A stretch of DNA of 64,000 bases from Bacteroidota bacterium (GCA_018268085.1 JAFDXE010000007.1:1-64000); one strand, 5' to 3'; shown: positions 52,527 through 62,119, counted from the first letter of the stretch. Translations and numbers: made by a program. Notes: generated by a model from the letters alone, not told the origin.

Positions 52527-53293
52527 TAGTTTCTTTTTCTCTTATTCGACATATAAGCCATGGCAAAAATTACAATCCCGATTCCGATGAATATTACCGG
52601 CAGGTAAGGAATAAATTCTCTTAATATAGATGGGCTTTTCCGATTTCTTTCCAGCAATAATGTAGGAATGTCTTCAACAAGTTGCTTTTGTTTTGCGGAA
52701 TCAAATCCGTTGTACCATCCCCGAACCACATGGTTGGTATCTATCAGGAAAAAATTTTCGGTGTGAACAAATGCTGTATCCACATTTACATCCGCAATAT
52801 TGGCCCTGATCTCATTCAGTGCAAAGTCATATATTTCCTTTCTGTCGCCGGTTAAAAACCACCAGCTATCATGATTCACATTAAACCTGTCTGCAAATTT
52901 CCGTAACTGATCAACACTGTCATGCACCGGATCAACCGTTATTGATACAAACTGAACAATGCTGTCGTTCTTGGTAAATGAATCCTGGAGCCGCTTCATA
53001 TTTTTTGCGAGCCCCGGGCAGATACTCGGGCAACGGGTAAAGAAAAAATCCATCACAATGATCTTTCCATGCAAATCATCCAGGGAAACCTTTTTTCCAA
53101 ACTGGTTGGTAAAGTTTATGCTCTTTATTTTATGCCATGTTGTATCCGGCTTCCCGTCGCTTACACCTACACTGTCGTAAAAATAATGCGGAGGAATTCT
53201 AACGGCATCTTTGCTATAATACTTCACGATCCAGTAACCTGTTAACGGCAGCAGTATCGCCAGCATGAATGATAAAATGGATCTCTTGTTCAA
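52526..53293 (-). CDS. SCO1/SenC-family copper chaperone
   Basis: A 255-aa thioredoxin-fold protein anchored by an N-terminal membrane helix (about residues 7-25), with a further hydrophobic C-terminal segment (about 225-247). The copper motif is TRCPSICPGLAKNM (CxxxC), and the third ligand His is in VHTENFFLID. It delivers copper to the CuA centre of cytochrome oxidase subunit II (gene at 58240). It follows a terminator after cox4, so it may have its own promoter, and is joined to the DUF420 gene by overlap. Confidence 0.92.
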   Translation of the reverse strand: MNKRSILSFMLAILLPLTGYWIVKYYSKDAVRIPPHYFYDSVGVSDGKPDTTWHKIKSINFTNQFGKKVSLDDLHGKIIVMDFFFTRCPSICPGLAKNMKRLQDSFTKNDSIVQFVSITVDPVHDSVDQLRKFADRFNVNHDSWWFLTGDRKEIYDFALNEIRANIADVNVDTAFVHTENFFLIDTNHVVRGWYNGFDSAKQKQLVEDIPTLLLERNRKSPSILREFIPYLPVIFIGIGIVIFAMAYMSNKRKRN

Positions 53294-53349
53294 TCAATAG
53301 AATTGAGGTTACAAAATGCGTTGCAAAAGTCGGCTATAAATTGCTATAA

Positions 53350-53383
53350 ACAAAAACCATCGCCCTTAAATTGAGCGATGGTT
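53350..53383 (-). terminator. Intrinsic terminator after cox4
   Basis: AACCATCGC (53355-53363) and GCGATGGTT (53375-53383) form a perfect 9-bp stem with an 11-nt loop. On the minus strand a T run follows. It sits 25 nt after the cox4 stop codon and should end the main respiratory transcript. Confidence 0.85.
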
Positions 53384-53407
53384 ATTATAAAAATGTTTCA
53401 CTAATTT

Positions 53408-53845
53408 TTAATGACTGGTGCCTTCTTTAACGGGTGCATGCTGTACCTGCTCTGTGTTGGGTTTGCTTCCGGCATCAGTATTTCTCAAATTTCTCCAGGC
53501 GTTACCATCCCAAAGGAATGCAATTACAAACCAGATAAATAATGAAAGCGGAACTACAATGGTCATGATCATATTCCTGATCTCATCTCCAAGGTGCATG
53601 AAAATCGACACGATATAATATGCTTTAGCCAATGAAAGAATACAAACCATTCCTTTGAATGCAAGTACTAAGGTTTCATTTGGATTTGCACCTTTATGAA
53701 TATTATAGATAGCCAAACCGATTGCAAGTTCAATGATGGTTACTACAGACAATAACCAGAATGTTCTCCAGATCCTCTTTGTATCACCTGAATGCTCGGG
53801 TGCGAAACTGATTTCCGGTGATATTACTTGATGCTGATTGCTCAT
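53408..53845 (-). CDS. Cytochrome c oxidase subunit IV-family protein
   Basis: A 145-aa protein with three membrane segments (about residues 26-46, 57-80 and 85-111; WRTFWLLSVVTIIELAIGLA, VPLSLFIWFVIAFLW) and a soluble C-terminal tail. Size, topology and position after two subunit III genes identify it as the small subunit IV of the bacterial oxidase (COX4 pro family). It stabilises the complex and has no cofactor. A terminator follows. Confidence 0.87.
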   Translation of the reverse strand: MSNQHQVISPEISFAPEHSGDTKRIWRTFWLLSVVTIIELAIGLAIYNIHKGANPNETLVLAFKGMVCILSLAKAYYIVSIFMHLGDEIRNMIMTIVVPLSLFIWFVIAFLWDGNAWRNLRNTDAGSKPNTEQVQHAPVKEGTSH

Positions 53846-53884
53846 AAAAATATTTGTATAAATTTTTTAATGCTGTTTAATTGA

Positions 53885-54769
53885 TTAGATCAGGTAGAAG
53901 CAAAGGAATACGAATACCCAAACTAAATCTACAAAGTGCCAGTACAATCCGGTTTTCTCAATCATTTCATAGTGGCCACGTTGATCGAAATGTCCAAGCT
54001 TTGTTTTGATGTACATAATAATATTAATCACAACCCCGCTGAATACGTGGAAACCGTGGAATCCGGTGATACCGAAGAAGTAACCACCAAATGCGATAGG
54101 TCCCTGGTGCGTTGCGTGTAAACCTGCTGTGGTGATCTGGTTGATCAGGTCCTGGTTGCTCAAGGCGGCCAGTTCATGATGGGCTCCTGATTCAGCACCA
54201 TGATGTAAAGTATTTGCGATTGCCACCAATTGTTCATGCGGTGTAACCTGTAATGCGGATAACATTTCAGCATGAGAAAGATCAGCACCCCATGGATTTG
54301 CTTTTACTGTTGTTGGCAGAATGCTTAATGAACCATCACTCATTAAAGCAACATGCTCGCCGGTTAATAAGTGCGTCCATTCCCAAGCCTGGCAACCAAG
54401 GAATGCCAGTCCACCCAGGATAGTCAGGAACATATACTTCTCAACTCCTTTACGATTCATGTGATGGCCTTCATGTACAGCCAGCACCATGGTAACTGAA
54501 CTGAAGATGAGAATAAATGTCATCAAACTCACGAATGCCAGCGGAAGGTTTGCATGGCCCGCAAACGGGAAGGAATTAAACACGTGGTTGGGATCAGCCC
54601 AGTGATTCACACTGAAGCGAATGGTACCATAACTGATAAGAAACGCACCAAATGTAAAGGCATCGCTCATTAGGAAGTACCACATCATAACTTTTCCGTA
54701 ACTGACGTTAAAAGGACTTCTGCCTCCATTCCACCATTTGGTTCCCGATGGTATTGCTGTTGTTGACAT
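53885..54769 (-). CDS. Cytochrome c oxidase subunit III with a large loop insertion
   Basis: A 294-aa subunit III. Conserved elements are WYFLMSDAFTFGAFL, GYFFGITGFHGFHVFSGVVIN and the C-terminal GLYWHFVDLVWVFVFLCFYLI. Between the third and fourth membrane segments (about residues 135-220) an insertion of about 85 mostly polar residues contains His-rich stretches (LHHGAESGAHHELAAL, LHATHQG). The other subunit III gene in the cluster (54828) lacks it. The insertion probably forms an extra-membrane domain. Confidence 0.91.
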   Translation of the reverse strand: MSTTAIPSGTKWWNGGRSPFNVSYGKVMMWYFLMSDAFTFGAFLISYGTIRFSVNHWADPNHVFNSFPFAGHANLPLAFVSLMTFILIFSSVTMVLAVHEGHHMNRKGVEKYMFLTILGGLAFLGCQAWEWTHLLTGEHVALMSDGSLSILPTTVKANPWGADLSHAEMLSALQVTPHEQLVAIANTLHHGAESGAHHELAALSNQDLINQITTAGLHATHQGPIAFGGYFFGITGFHGFHVFSGVVINIIMYIKTKLGHFDQRGHYEMIEKTGLYWHFVDLVWVFVFLCFYLI

Positions 54770-54827
54770 AAAGATTAAATTCTGATCTCTAAATATTTTT
54801 CAATTATCTGATTCCTGTTGTTTCTTC

Positions 54828-55394
54828 TTATCGGATCATCAATAAGAATATCAGCAGGTAAATCCAAAGTATATCTACAAAATGCCAGTAGGTACTAATA
54901 AGATCAACCGGCACTATACTGTAATTTCTTGTTTTGGTACTAAATGCTTTCAGCGACATCACTATCAGTGCAATTACGCCTCCTATTACGTGTGCTCCGT
55001 GTAATCCTACAATGATATATAGGAACGAAAACGAAACATTTGCTGTTAACGTAAGTCCATTGCTCCACAATTGTTTGAAGCCGATCACCTGTAACAGTAA
55101 AAAAAGAACACCAAGCGCCAGTGTAACTGCCATCAGCTTCCGGTAGTTGTTCATGGCTCTTTCCCGAAACGCTTTTGAAGCCAGGTACAGCGTAACGCTA
55201 CTTAATACGATCGCCGCTGTACTATACCAAAAAGCAATAGGCAATTCAAACGTTACCCAGTTTGCCTGATTTCTCTTAACGATATAAGCGCTGGTTAAAC
55301 CGGCAAACATCATTAATATACTTCCGATTCCCACCCATAAAGTAAATTTATGAGGGTGTATTTTATTTCTTTGTTCGATCGCCACAGTATTCAT
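54828..55394 (-). CDS. Cytochrome c oxidase subunit III, short form
   Basis: A 188-aa subunit III with five membrane segments. Motifs: KFTLWVGIGSILMMFAGLTSAY, FLYIIVGLHGAHVIGGV and STYWHFVDILWIYLLIFLLMI. Two subunit III genes side by side are common in Bacteroidota respiratory clusters. This one lacks the large insertion of its neighbour and is missing the usual first two helices of longer forms. It follows the farnesyltransferase gene by 24 bp. Confidence 0.9.
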   Translation of the reverse strand: MNTVAIEQRNKIHPHKFTLWVGIGSILMMFAGLTSAYIVKRNQANWVTFELPIAFWYSTAAIVLSSVTLYLASKAFRERAMNNYRKLMAVTLALGVLFLLLQVIGFKQLWSNGLTLTANVSFSFLYIIVGLHGAHVIGGVIALIVMSLKAFSTKTRNYSIVPVDLISTYWHFVDILWIYLLIFLLMIR

Positions 55395-55418
55395 TCTTTA
55401 TAATTATTATTTTTTCGT

Positions 55419-56330
55419 TTATGCTTTGTCGGCATATAAACTTAAAAATACAAGCATCAGGTAAAAATAAGAGCTGAACATTACCATCCTGGCCGCTTTC
55501 ACATCCATTTTTAAAAACAACATCACGCTTACATACACCATGTACAGGTTACATCCGAGTACAATCCATAAACTCACAATTCCAGTCATATTGTTCAGGT
55601 AAGGAAGCAATCCAACCGGTACCATAATGATGCTATACAGGATCGCTTGTAATGCCGTAAACTTTGTTGGCCCTTCGTTGCTCGGTAACAGTTTAAAACC
55701 AGCCATACTGTAATCCTTGTGGGCTACCCATGCAATTGCCCAAAAATGCGGAAACTGCCATAAGAATTGTATTCCAAAAAGTATCCAGCCGCCAATCCAG
55801 TTTGCGTGCACTTCACCATGTCCGAAACCTGCAACCCAACCAATAAGGCAGGGTAGTGCACCGGGAATGGCGCCAACCAATACGGCAATGGAATTCACCT
55901 TTTTTAAAGGCGTGTACACAAATCCGTACAACAACAGGCTTCCGGCACTGATCAGTGCAGCTTCAACACTGAAGCTGTACATGATGTACAAACCAACGGC
56001 TGCAGCAATGAATACAAAAACCCAGGCCTCAATTACACTCATCCTGCCACTTGCCACGGGCCTTTTGGAAGTCCGTTTCATCATGGCATCGGTGTCGCGT
56101 TCAAGTATCTGGTTAATAGCATTAGCAGACCCTGTTACAAGCATTCCTCCGGCAAAAAGTAAAAGAACTTTTAGTAAGTTAAACGAAATTCCAGGCACAA
56201 GCAGGTAACTTACTACTGTACTGAACACCACCATAAAACTTAAAGTGAACTTGATCAATAAAAAATAATCTTTCACTTTACTTGCCAATGCAAACGATGT
56301 TGAATTGGATATGGTATTGTTCTCCTGCAT
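55419..56330 (-). CDS. cyoE: Protoheme IX farnesyltransferase (heme O synthase)
   Basis: A 303-aa UbiA-superfamily membrane enzyme that adds a farnesyl chain to heme B to give heme O. The first prenyl-diphosphate/Mg motif is NAINQILERDTDAMMKRT with KRPVASGRM following; the second motif region is AHKDYSMAGFKLLPSNEG. About nine membrane segments are present. Its product is the substrate of CtaA (gene at 18571). It lies between cox1 and the subunit III genes. Confidence 0.95.
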   Translation of the reverse strand: MQENNTISNSTSFALASKVKDYFLLIKFTLSFMVVFSTVVSYLLVPGISFNLLKVLLLFAGGMLVTGSANAINQILERDTDAMMKRTSKRPVASGRMSVIEAWVFVFIAAAVGLYIMYSFSVEAALISAGSLLLYGFVYTPLKKVNSIAVLVGAIPGALPCLIGWVAGFGHGEVHANWIGGWILFGIQFLWQFPHFWAIAWVAHKDYSMAGFKLLPSNEGPTKFTALQAILYSIIMVPVGLLPYLNNMTGIVSLWIVLGCNLYMVYVSVMLFLKMDVKAARMVMFSSYFYLMLVFLSLYADKA

Positions 56331-56410
56331 GCGTCAACCCGTCTTTGATCAAACATCGAAACCGGGTAATTTATTTAAATGAACTTTATTTTTATCCGCT
56401 CCAGGGGCGA

Positions 56411-58216
56411 TTAATGGCTATGACTTTCGTTAGCACCAATCGGTTCTGTTTGTGGAATAAAATCTCTTCCGTCTTTAGCATAGTCATAAGGCCAGCGATG
56501 AACTTCCGGAATCTCGCCAGGCCAGTTTCCGTGTCCCGGACTTACCGGTGTAGTCCACTCCAATGTATTTGACTCCCATGGATTCTGGCTGGTAACTTTT
56601 CTTCCTTTGAAAATACTCCAGAAGAAATTGAAAACGAATAACAACTGTACCGCAAATACCAGCATGGCAACTGTACTGATGAATTCGTTCAGAGGTCCGA
56701 ACTGCCTGAATGAAACCCAGGTAGAATAATCATAATAACGACGTGGCATGCCCGCTAATCCTTCATAGTGCATTGGCCAGAAGATCAGGTAAGCGCCGAC
56801 GATGGTTACCCAGAAGTGGATGTATGCCAATGTATTGTTCAGGTAACGACCAAACATTTTAGGGAACCAATGGTAGATACCGGCAAACATTCCGAAGAAG
56901 GATGCTACCCCCATTACGATATGGAAGTGAGCAATTACAAAATAAGTGTCGTGTAAATGAATATCGAGTGAAGAGTTTCCAAGAAAGATCCCGGTTAATC
57001 CTCCGCTAATGAACAAGCTAACAAAGCCGAGGGCGAACATCATTCCCGGCGTAAACCGGATGCTTCCCCTCCACAATGTGGTGAGCCAGTTAAACACTTT
57101 AATTGCTGAAGGAACGGCGATCAGTAATGTTAACAATACGAATACAGATCCGAGGAAAGGATTCAAACCGGTTACGAACATATGGTGCGCCCAAACCAGG
57201 AACGCCAGGATGGTGATAGCAAACATGGATCCCACCATCGCCATATATCCGAATATAGGTTTGCGACTGTTTACTGCGAGAATTTCAGACGACATTCCCA
57301 TTGCCGGTAACAGAATGATGTATACTTCAGGGTGACCAAGGAACCAGAATAAATGCTGGAACAGGATGGCACTTCCTCCTTCATTAGGTAAAATTTTACC
57401 GGCAACTACGATATCACTCAGGTAAAAACTTGTTCCGAGGTTCCTGTCGAATAACAACAAGATGGCTCCTGACAATAATACCGGGAAAGAAAGTACACCT
57501 AATACTGCGGTGAAAAACAGCGCCCAACAGGTAAGTGGCATGCGTGTCATGCTCATCCCTTTTGTACGCATATTCAAAATGGTAGTGATATAATTCAAAC
57601 CACCCAATAAAGATGAAACGATAAACATAGCCATAGACACGAGCCACAAGTCCATTCCGATCTTACTTCCCATTGATGCATCTCCGAGGGCGCTGAGCGG
57701 CGGATAAATTGTCCAACCACCACTCGCAGGTCCAGTTTGCACAAACAAAGAAGAAATCATAATAACTGACGCAAGGAAGAAAAACCAGTAACTAAGCATA
57801 TTCAGCATTGGAGAAGCCATATCTCTTGCCCCGATTTGCAACGGGATTAGGAAGTTGGCAAATGTTCCGCTCAAACCTGCAGTCAATACAAAGAACACAA
57901 GTACAGTACCGTGCATGGTAACAAGCGCATAGTAAAATTCAGGTTGAATTTTACCTCCTTTTGCCCAATGGCCGAGAATATCTTCCAGCCATGGAAAAGT
58001 CTGATCGGGATAACCGAGTTGCAAACGGAACAATACCGAAAACAGCCCCCCGATTATTGCCCAGATGATCCCGGTAATCAGGAATTGCCTGGCGATCATT
58101 TTATGATCCTGGCTAAACACATATTTGGAAATAAATGTTTCGTGGTGATGGTGTTCATGGTGAGCATCATGACCTACATGTGCGTCGCTATGATGTAATG
58201 AAACTGCGCTACTCAT
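56411..58216 (-). CDS. ctaD: Cytochrome c oxidase subunit I
   Basis: A 601-aa core subunit of a heme-copper oxidase with 12 membrane helices. Ligands: His of low-spin heme in TMHGTVLVFFVL, CuB His and cross-linked Tyr in GHPEVYIILLPAMG, an HH pair in WAHHMFVTG, and the heme a3/a His residues in HDTYFVIAHFHIV. The N-terminus is unusually His-rich (HSDAHVGHDAHHEHHHHE). It reduces O2 to water at the heme a3-CuB centre and pumps protons. The Tyr in the CuB loop places it in the A-type family. Confidence 0.96.
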   Translation of the reverse strand: MSSAVSLHHSDAHVGHDAHHEHHHHETFISKYVFSQDHKMIARQFLITGIIWAIIGGLFSVLFRLQLGYPDQTFPWLEDILGHWAKGGKIQPEFYYALVTMHGTVLVFFVLTAGLSGTFANFLIPLQIGARDMASPMLNMLSYWFFFLASVIMISSLFVQTGPASGGWTIYPPLSALGDASMGSKIGMDLWLVSMAMFIVSSLLGGLNYITTILNMRTKGMSMTRMPLTCWALFFTAVLGVLSFPVLLSGAILLLFDRNLGTSFYLSDIVVAGKILPNEGGSAILFQHLFWFLGHPEVYIILLPAMGMSSEILAVNSRKPIFGYMAMVGSMFAITILAFLVWAHHMFVTGLNPFLGSVFVLLTLLIAVPSAIKVFNWLTTLWRGSIRFTPGMMFALGFVSLFISGGLTGIFLGNSSLDIHLHDTYFVIAHFHIVMGVASFFGMFAGIYHWFPKMFGRYLNNTLAYIHFWVTIVGAYLIFWPMHYEGLAGMPRRYYDYSTWVSFRQFGPLNEFISTVAMLVFAVQLLFVFNFFWSIFKGRKVTSQNPWESNTLEWTTPVSPGHGNWPGEIPEVHRWPYDYAKDGRDFIPQTEPIGANESHSH

Positions 58217-58239
58217 ATCTTTAAAATATTATGATATAC

Positions 58240-59304
58240 TTATTGGTTATTAGATAATGCCGGTTGAATCATGGCCGTTGTTTTGGCTGTACTGTCTGTT
58301 TTTGGTGCAGTATCTTCAGCCTTTTTTACCAGGGTTGCATATTCAGCCTTTTGTCCACCCAGCCACTTTAGATAATCAGCTTCACTTTCAACAACGATAA
58401 TTCCTTTCATGGAAAAGTGCCCCTGGCCGCACATCTGGTCGCAACTGATTTCGTAGGTAAAATCCGGGTTTCCGGTTCTTACTTTCATTTCTTCGGTTGT
58501 ATATTTTGGTGTAAACCACATGGTAGTTGGAATTCCCGGAACCGCATCCATTTTCATACGGAAATGAGGTAATCCTACGTCATGAATTACATCCTGTGCA
58601 TTTATCACCAGTTTTACCGGCCTTCCTACCGGTATGTGCATTTCTGTTGACACGTGGATATCGTCATGGCTTTCCGGATCATCAAAATCAACCCCCAGAC
58701 TGTTTCCCATTGGTTTGTTATACAGTTTATGACTTTTCTTTCCAAGTACGCCATCTTTACCCGGATAACGCATTTCCCATCCAAACTGGTGGCCCGTAAT
58801 TTCTACCAGTACAGCATCTTTTGGTGCATCACTGGTCATCTTAAACCAGTATTTCAAACCAAATACTACGAGTACAGTTAGAAATATTGCAGGTACTGTC
58901 GTCCATAACAATTCGAGTTTGTTATTGTGCGGAAAGAAATAAGCCTTTTTGCCATCCTTTTCCTGATATTTATAGCAGAACCAGAATAATAAAACCTGTG
59001 TAATGATGAATACAATACCGGTTACTGCAATGGTAATGTACAACATCAGGTCAATTTTTTCTCCTTGCACGGATGCCGACCCTTGTGGAAATAGCGTATG
59101 TTTAAAATACAACTCGTTGCAATACCATGCACCGAGCATCCCAAAAACCAGGAATGCGATCAATAAGAATCCATTGATTTTATTGTTTTGCTTGCGTGAT
59201 TTTTCTTCGCCTTTCAGTACACTTACATATTCACTTGCTTTCGCAATCTGGAATATGACCACAAAAATCATTACACTAATTGCAACAAGAAAAAACTCCT
59301 TCAT
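58240..59304 (-). CDS. ctaC: Cytochrome c oxidase subunit II
   Basis: A 354-aa subunit II. After an N-terminal extra membrane segment come two helices (about residues 47-70 and 95-120) and a cupredoxin domain. CuA ligands are visible: His in NAQDVIHDVGLPHF, CDQMCGQGHFSMKG (Cys, Glu-like position, Cys, His, Met). No CxxCH motif follows, so unlike caa3 types it has no fused cytochrome c; electrons must come from a separate cytochrome such as ActE or a soluble one. The C-terminus is a Lys/Thr-rich tail. It lies 105 bp after actF. Confidence 0.93.
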   Translation of the reverse strand: MKEFFLVAISVMIFVVIFQIAKASEYVSVLKGEEKSRKQNNKINGFLLIAFLVFGMLGAWYCNELYFKHTLFPQGSASVQGEKIDLMLYITIAVTGIVFIITQVLLFWFCYKYQEKDGKKAYFFPHNNKLELLWTTVPAIFLTVLVVFGLKYWFKMTSDAPKDAVLVEITGHQFGWEMRYPGKDGVLGKKSHKLYNKPMGNSLGVDFDDPESHDDIHVSTEMHIPVGRPVKLVINAQDVIHDVGLPHFRMKMDAVPGIPTTMWFTPKYTTEEMKVRTGNPDFTYEISCDQMCGQGHFSMKGIIVVESEADYLKWLGGQKAEYATLVKKAEDTAPKTDSTAKTTAMIQPALSNNQ

Positions 59305-59409
59305 TGTATAATTTTTTATTTCTTATTAAACCTTGGTCCGGCTTCCGGTTTCTGTAATGTGCCTGTAAAATTACACTAAACAAAAAACGGAGATGAATTT
59401 GATTAATTT

Positions 59410-60678
59410 TTATGTGTGGTGAATCATACTTTCTTTGAGGAAAGGATGGTTCTTAGCCAATAATGAATGTTTGGATAAATAGTTACCTGTTCCCCACATG
59501 ATCAATCCGATGAACAATGCAGCAACGCCAAATTCAAAAGGCATCAGTTCAGCATGTTCATGTAAAGTGCCCGGCATTACCATCTGGTAGAAATCAATCC
59601 AGTGACCAAAAATGATCAGGACTGCCATAAATGTCATTAAAGTCCAGTTACGCTTTGAGCTCTTCTTCATCAATATCAGCAATGGGCAAATAAAGTTTAT
59701 AATCAGGTTAAAGAAGAAAATACCCCTGAATGGTCCTGACTTATCAACAGTACCGATCCTTTCAATAAAGTATTTTGTTTCTTCAGGTTGGTTACTATAC
59801 CAGATCAGCATGTACTGAGAGAACCATAAGTACGTCCAGAATACAGAAAACGCAAACATGAACTTTCCAACATCATGTAAGTGTTCGTCAGTTACATATT
59901 CCAGTTGGCCGCGGTTTTTCAGGTAAATGATATACAGTGCCATTAAAGACAATCCGGATACAAACGTACTGGCGAATGTGTACCAGCTATACATTGTGCT
60001 GTACCAATGAGCATCAATGCTCATTAACCAAAGCCATGGAATGGTTGATGCAACTGTTAAACCAAAGAATACTGTAAACAGTGAAGCCCAAACGGTATTT
60101 TTCCATATCCATTTCTTGCCTGTTTCATAATCCATCTGAGCCTTATCAGTTTCGAGGCTCATGCTCCTCATTTTCTTTCCCAGTAACCACCATAGGGCTA
60201 CGGTTAATACAGACCATATAGTGAAAAACTTAGCATTAAGGAAACCGCTTTTACCTGCGAGTATCGAATCATAGGATGGTGAAGCCGGATTGGTAACATT
60301 AGGATCGAGCCAATGATAAATATCTGTTCTGCCTCCCCAAACAATTGCCATTAAAATTACCAGGTTAAGTACGCCTAAGATCGGAACCACACTCGATATC
60401 GCTTCTGTAACCCTGCGAAATGCAATCTGCCATCCACCCATTGCCATAGTTGTAACACACAAAAAGAACATCGCTGCATTAACTACCAATAACCAGTACA
60501 CACTGTTTTGCAGCAATACTGCCCAGAAACGTGTGCTATCGGTATCCTGGCCGTGATGCGCCGGGTGCGTAAACGGATGATACATGATAAAGCCATATAA
60601 AACTGCTGCTACACCGGCTATGATCAAGCCATACGTCCACTTTTTATAACTGCCCGGTAATTCGAAATTATGGTTCAT
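59410..60678 (-). CDS. actF: Alternative Complex III quinol-oxidising subunit ActF
   Basis: A 422-aa integral membrane protein with about ten helices, matching ActF (a shortened relative of ActC/NrfD) of Alternative Complex III, called quinol:cytochrome c oxidoreductase quinone-binding subunit 2 in Bacteroidota. Recognisable stretches are WRVT-type FRRVTEAISSVVPILGVLNL, IDAHWYSTMYSWYTFASTF and GHWIDFYQMVMPGTL. It sits in the membrane beside ActC and is the last act gene before the oxidase genes. Confidence 0.92.
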   Translation of the reverse strand: MNHNFELPGSYKKWTYGLIIAGVAAVLYGFIMYHPFTHPAHHGQDTDSTRFWAVLLQNSVYWLLVVNAAMFFLCVTTMAMGGWQIAFRRVTEAISSVVPILGVLNLVILMAIVWGGRTDIYHWLDPNVTNPASPSYDSILAGKSGFLNAKFFTIWSVLTVALWWLLGKKMRSMSLETDKAQMDYETGKKWIWKNTVWASLFTVFFGLTVASTIPWLWLMSIDAHWYSTMYSWYTFASTFVSGLSLMALYIIYLKNRGQLEYVTDEHLHDVGKFMFAFSVFWTYLWFSQYMLIWYSNQPEETKYFIERIGTVDKSGPFRGIFFFNLIINFICPLLILMKKSSKRNWTLMTFMAVLIIFGHWIDFYQMVMPGTLHEHAELMPFEFGVAALFIGLIMWGTGNYLSKHSLLAKNHPFLKESMIHHT

Positions 60679-60730
60679 CTACTCTTTATTTTGTGTGAAT
60701 GCTTTTATTAATAATTCTTGTATTCCTGAA

Positions 60731-61384
60731 TTAACCTTTAGGTGCAGCAGGTGTAGCTGCAGTTGAATCGGTTGATGCAGGTGCTGCTGCAACGGTTGGT
60801 TTTGGTTGTAATGTTCTGATGTATTTAACCAGCATCCAACGTTGCTTTCTGTCTAACTGTGACGCATAACTGCCCATGAGATTTCTTCCATAGGTGATAG
60901 AATGGAACATCGTTCCATCAGCCATTTTCACGTAACTATCCAGTGTGAGATTTGCAATACCGCCGATTTTCCCGGAAGAAGCAATAGGACCGTTTCCTTC
61001 AGCTTTGGCACCATGGCAAATGGCACAATTGATATTGAACAATCGTCCCGCTTCAGCAGAATCTGCAGCCGTAAATGAGGTTAACGGACTTTTAACCGTG
61101 GCGCTCAGTTTATAACCGGTTGTATCATTCGGCAATGTATAAGGAAGCTCTTCTCCTCTTTTCATTGTACCGGCAACAGGAGCCGCATTGTAAAATATCA
61201 ATCCCCCTTTATTATTTTGATCAGCGGTAAATTTAGTAGAATCTCTTTCTGCATAAGTTTCATAAGCCCTGCTATAAGCCATATCAGGCATATACACTTT
61301 GCCTGGTTCGCGCTTGCTGCCGCAACTTGTAAACATGGCTGCAACTGTTACAATCGCTCCCGTTATAATTGCAATTTTTTTCAT
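60731..61384 (-). CDS. actE: Alternative Complex III monoheme cytochrome c subunit ActE
   Basis: A 217-aa lipoprotein cytochrome c. The lipobox is MFTSCGSKR (Cys 21), and the single heme site is CAICHGAKAEGNGP, with a distal Met likely in HSITYGRNLMGSYA. It transfers electrons from the Act complex to the oxidase side. The C-terminus is a low-complexity Pro/Ala/Thr tail. Gene order actD-actE-actF matches the usual complex. Confidence 0.93.
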   Translation of the reverse strand: MKKIAIITGAIVTVAAMFTSCGSKREPGKVYMPDMAYSRAYETYAERDSTKFTADQNNKGGLIFYNAAPVAGTMKRGEELPYTLPNDTTGYKLSATVKSPLTSFTAADSAEAGRLFNINCAICHGAKAEGNGPIASSGKIGGIANLTLDSYVKMADGTMFHSITYGRNLMGSYASQLDRKQRWMLVKYIRTLQPKPTVAAAPASTDSTAATPAAPKG

Positions 61385-61438
61385 TTTGCTTGATCGCTTT
61401 ATTTATTCAATTTTTTTCGCTCCCGTTCTTGCCTGCTA

Positions 61439-62029
61439 TTAATACCCCTTTTCGTCGGCGTATAATTTTTGTTCTTTGTCGTATGTTCCAATCCACCAGC
61501 CTGTTTCTGCTACCTGCACATTTATTTCTTTAGCACCGGCATTTTGCAAAAAGTTCTGTACTTCGGCATCGTTCGTTTTATCTGTACACTCAATAGCCAT
61601 TATAAACAGATCATCCGTTGCCCTGGGGTGAAAATGATGTTTCTTCACGAACGGAGATAACTGGCAGAGGTAACAAAATGTAAGCACCATTCCCACAGCA
61701 GAGAACAACACCGTTAACTCAAATGTAATAGGGATCCAGGCTGGTAAAGAGAAATGTGGTTTACCACCAATATTCAATGGCCAGTCTTTGGTAAGAATCC
61801 AGCTTATACATCCCAGTGCTGTGGTTGTACCGGTGATCGCATAAATAAATCCTGCTGTGTGCAGGCTTGTTTCCCTGATTCCCATTGCATGATCCAGTCC
61901 GTGGATAGGGAAGGGTGTGTACACATCATGAATCTTGTATCCTGCCTTACGAACATTCTTTACCGCAGGAAACAACACCTTCTCATCATCGAATGCTCCT
62001 ACAACAAATTTTTTAATTCCTCCAGCCAT
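61439..62029 (-). CDS. actD: Alternative Complex III membrane subunit ActD (DUF3341)
   Basis: A 196-aa protein with two central membrane helices flanked by soluble parts. The N-terminal KFVVGAFDDEKVLFPAVKNV and YTPFPIHGLDHAMGIR are hallmark DUF3341 sequences. ActD anchors the complex and has no known cofactor. It is 90 bp downstream of actC, and the gap holds a heptad repeat array. Confidence 0.93.
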   Translation of the reverse strand: MAGGIKKFVVGAFDDEKVLFPAVKNVRKAGYKIHDVYTPFPIHGLDHAMGIRETSLHTAGFIYAITGTTTALGCISWILTKDWPLNIGGKPHFSLPAWIPITFELTVLFSAVGMVLTFCYLCQLSPFVKKHHFHPRATDDLFIMAIECTDKTNDAEVQNFLQNAGAKEINVQVAETGWWIGTYDKEQKLYADEKGY

Positions 62030-62032
62030 AGT

Positions 62033-62067
62033 TTTTAGCTTTTAGCTATTAGCCGTAAGCTGCTAGC
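62033..62067. repeat. Heptad repeat array (nnnTAGC-type x5) between actC and actD
   Basis: Five consecutive 7-nt units TTTTAGC, TTTTAGC, TATTAGC, CGTAAGC, TGCTAGC. It begins 4 bp upstream of the actD start codon. Same period and AGC ending as the arrays at 20155 and 63581. Confidence 0.72.
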
Positions 62068-62119
62068 TTTTTAAAAATTATATAAATTCAAATCGTTTAA
62101 TTCAACCTTCAAACCGCTC

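Noticed and set aside
55717..56208. Plus-strand 163-aa frame opposite cyoE
   Set aside because: Shadow of the farnesyltransferase gene; composition is typical of antisense frames.
58240..59304. caa3-type subunit II with fused cytochrome c
   Set aside because: No CxxCH motif is present anywhere in the protein.
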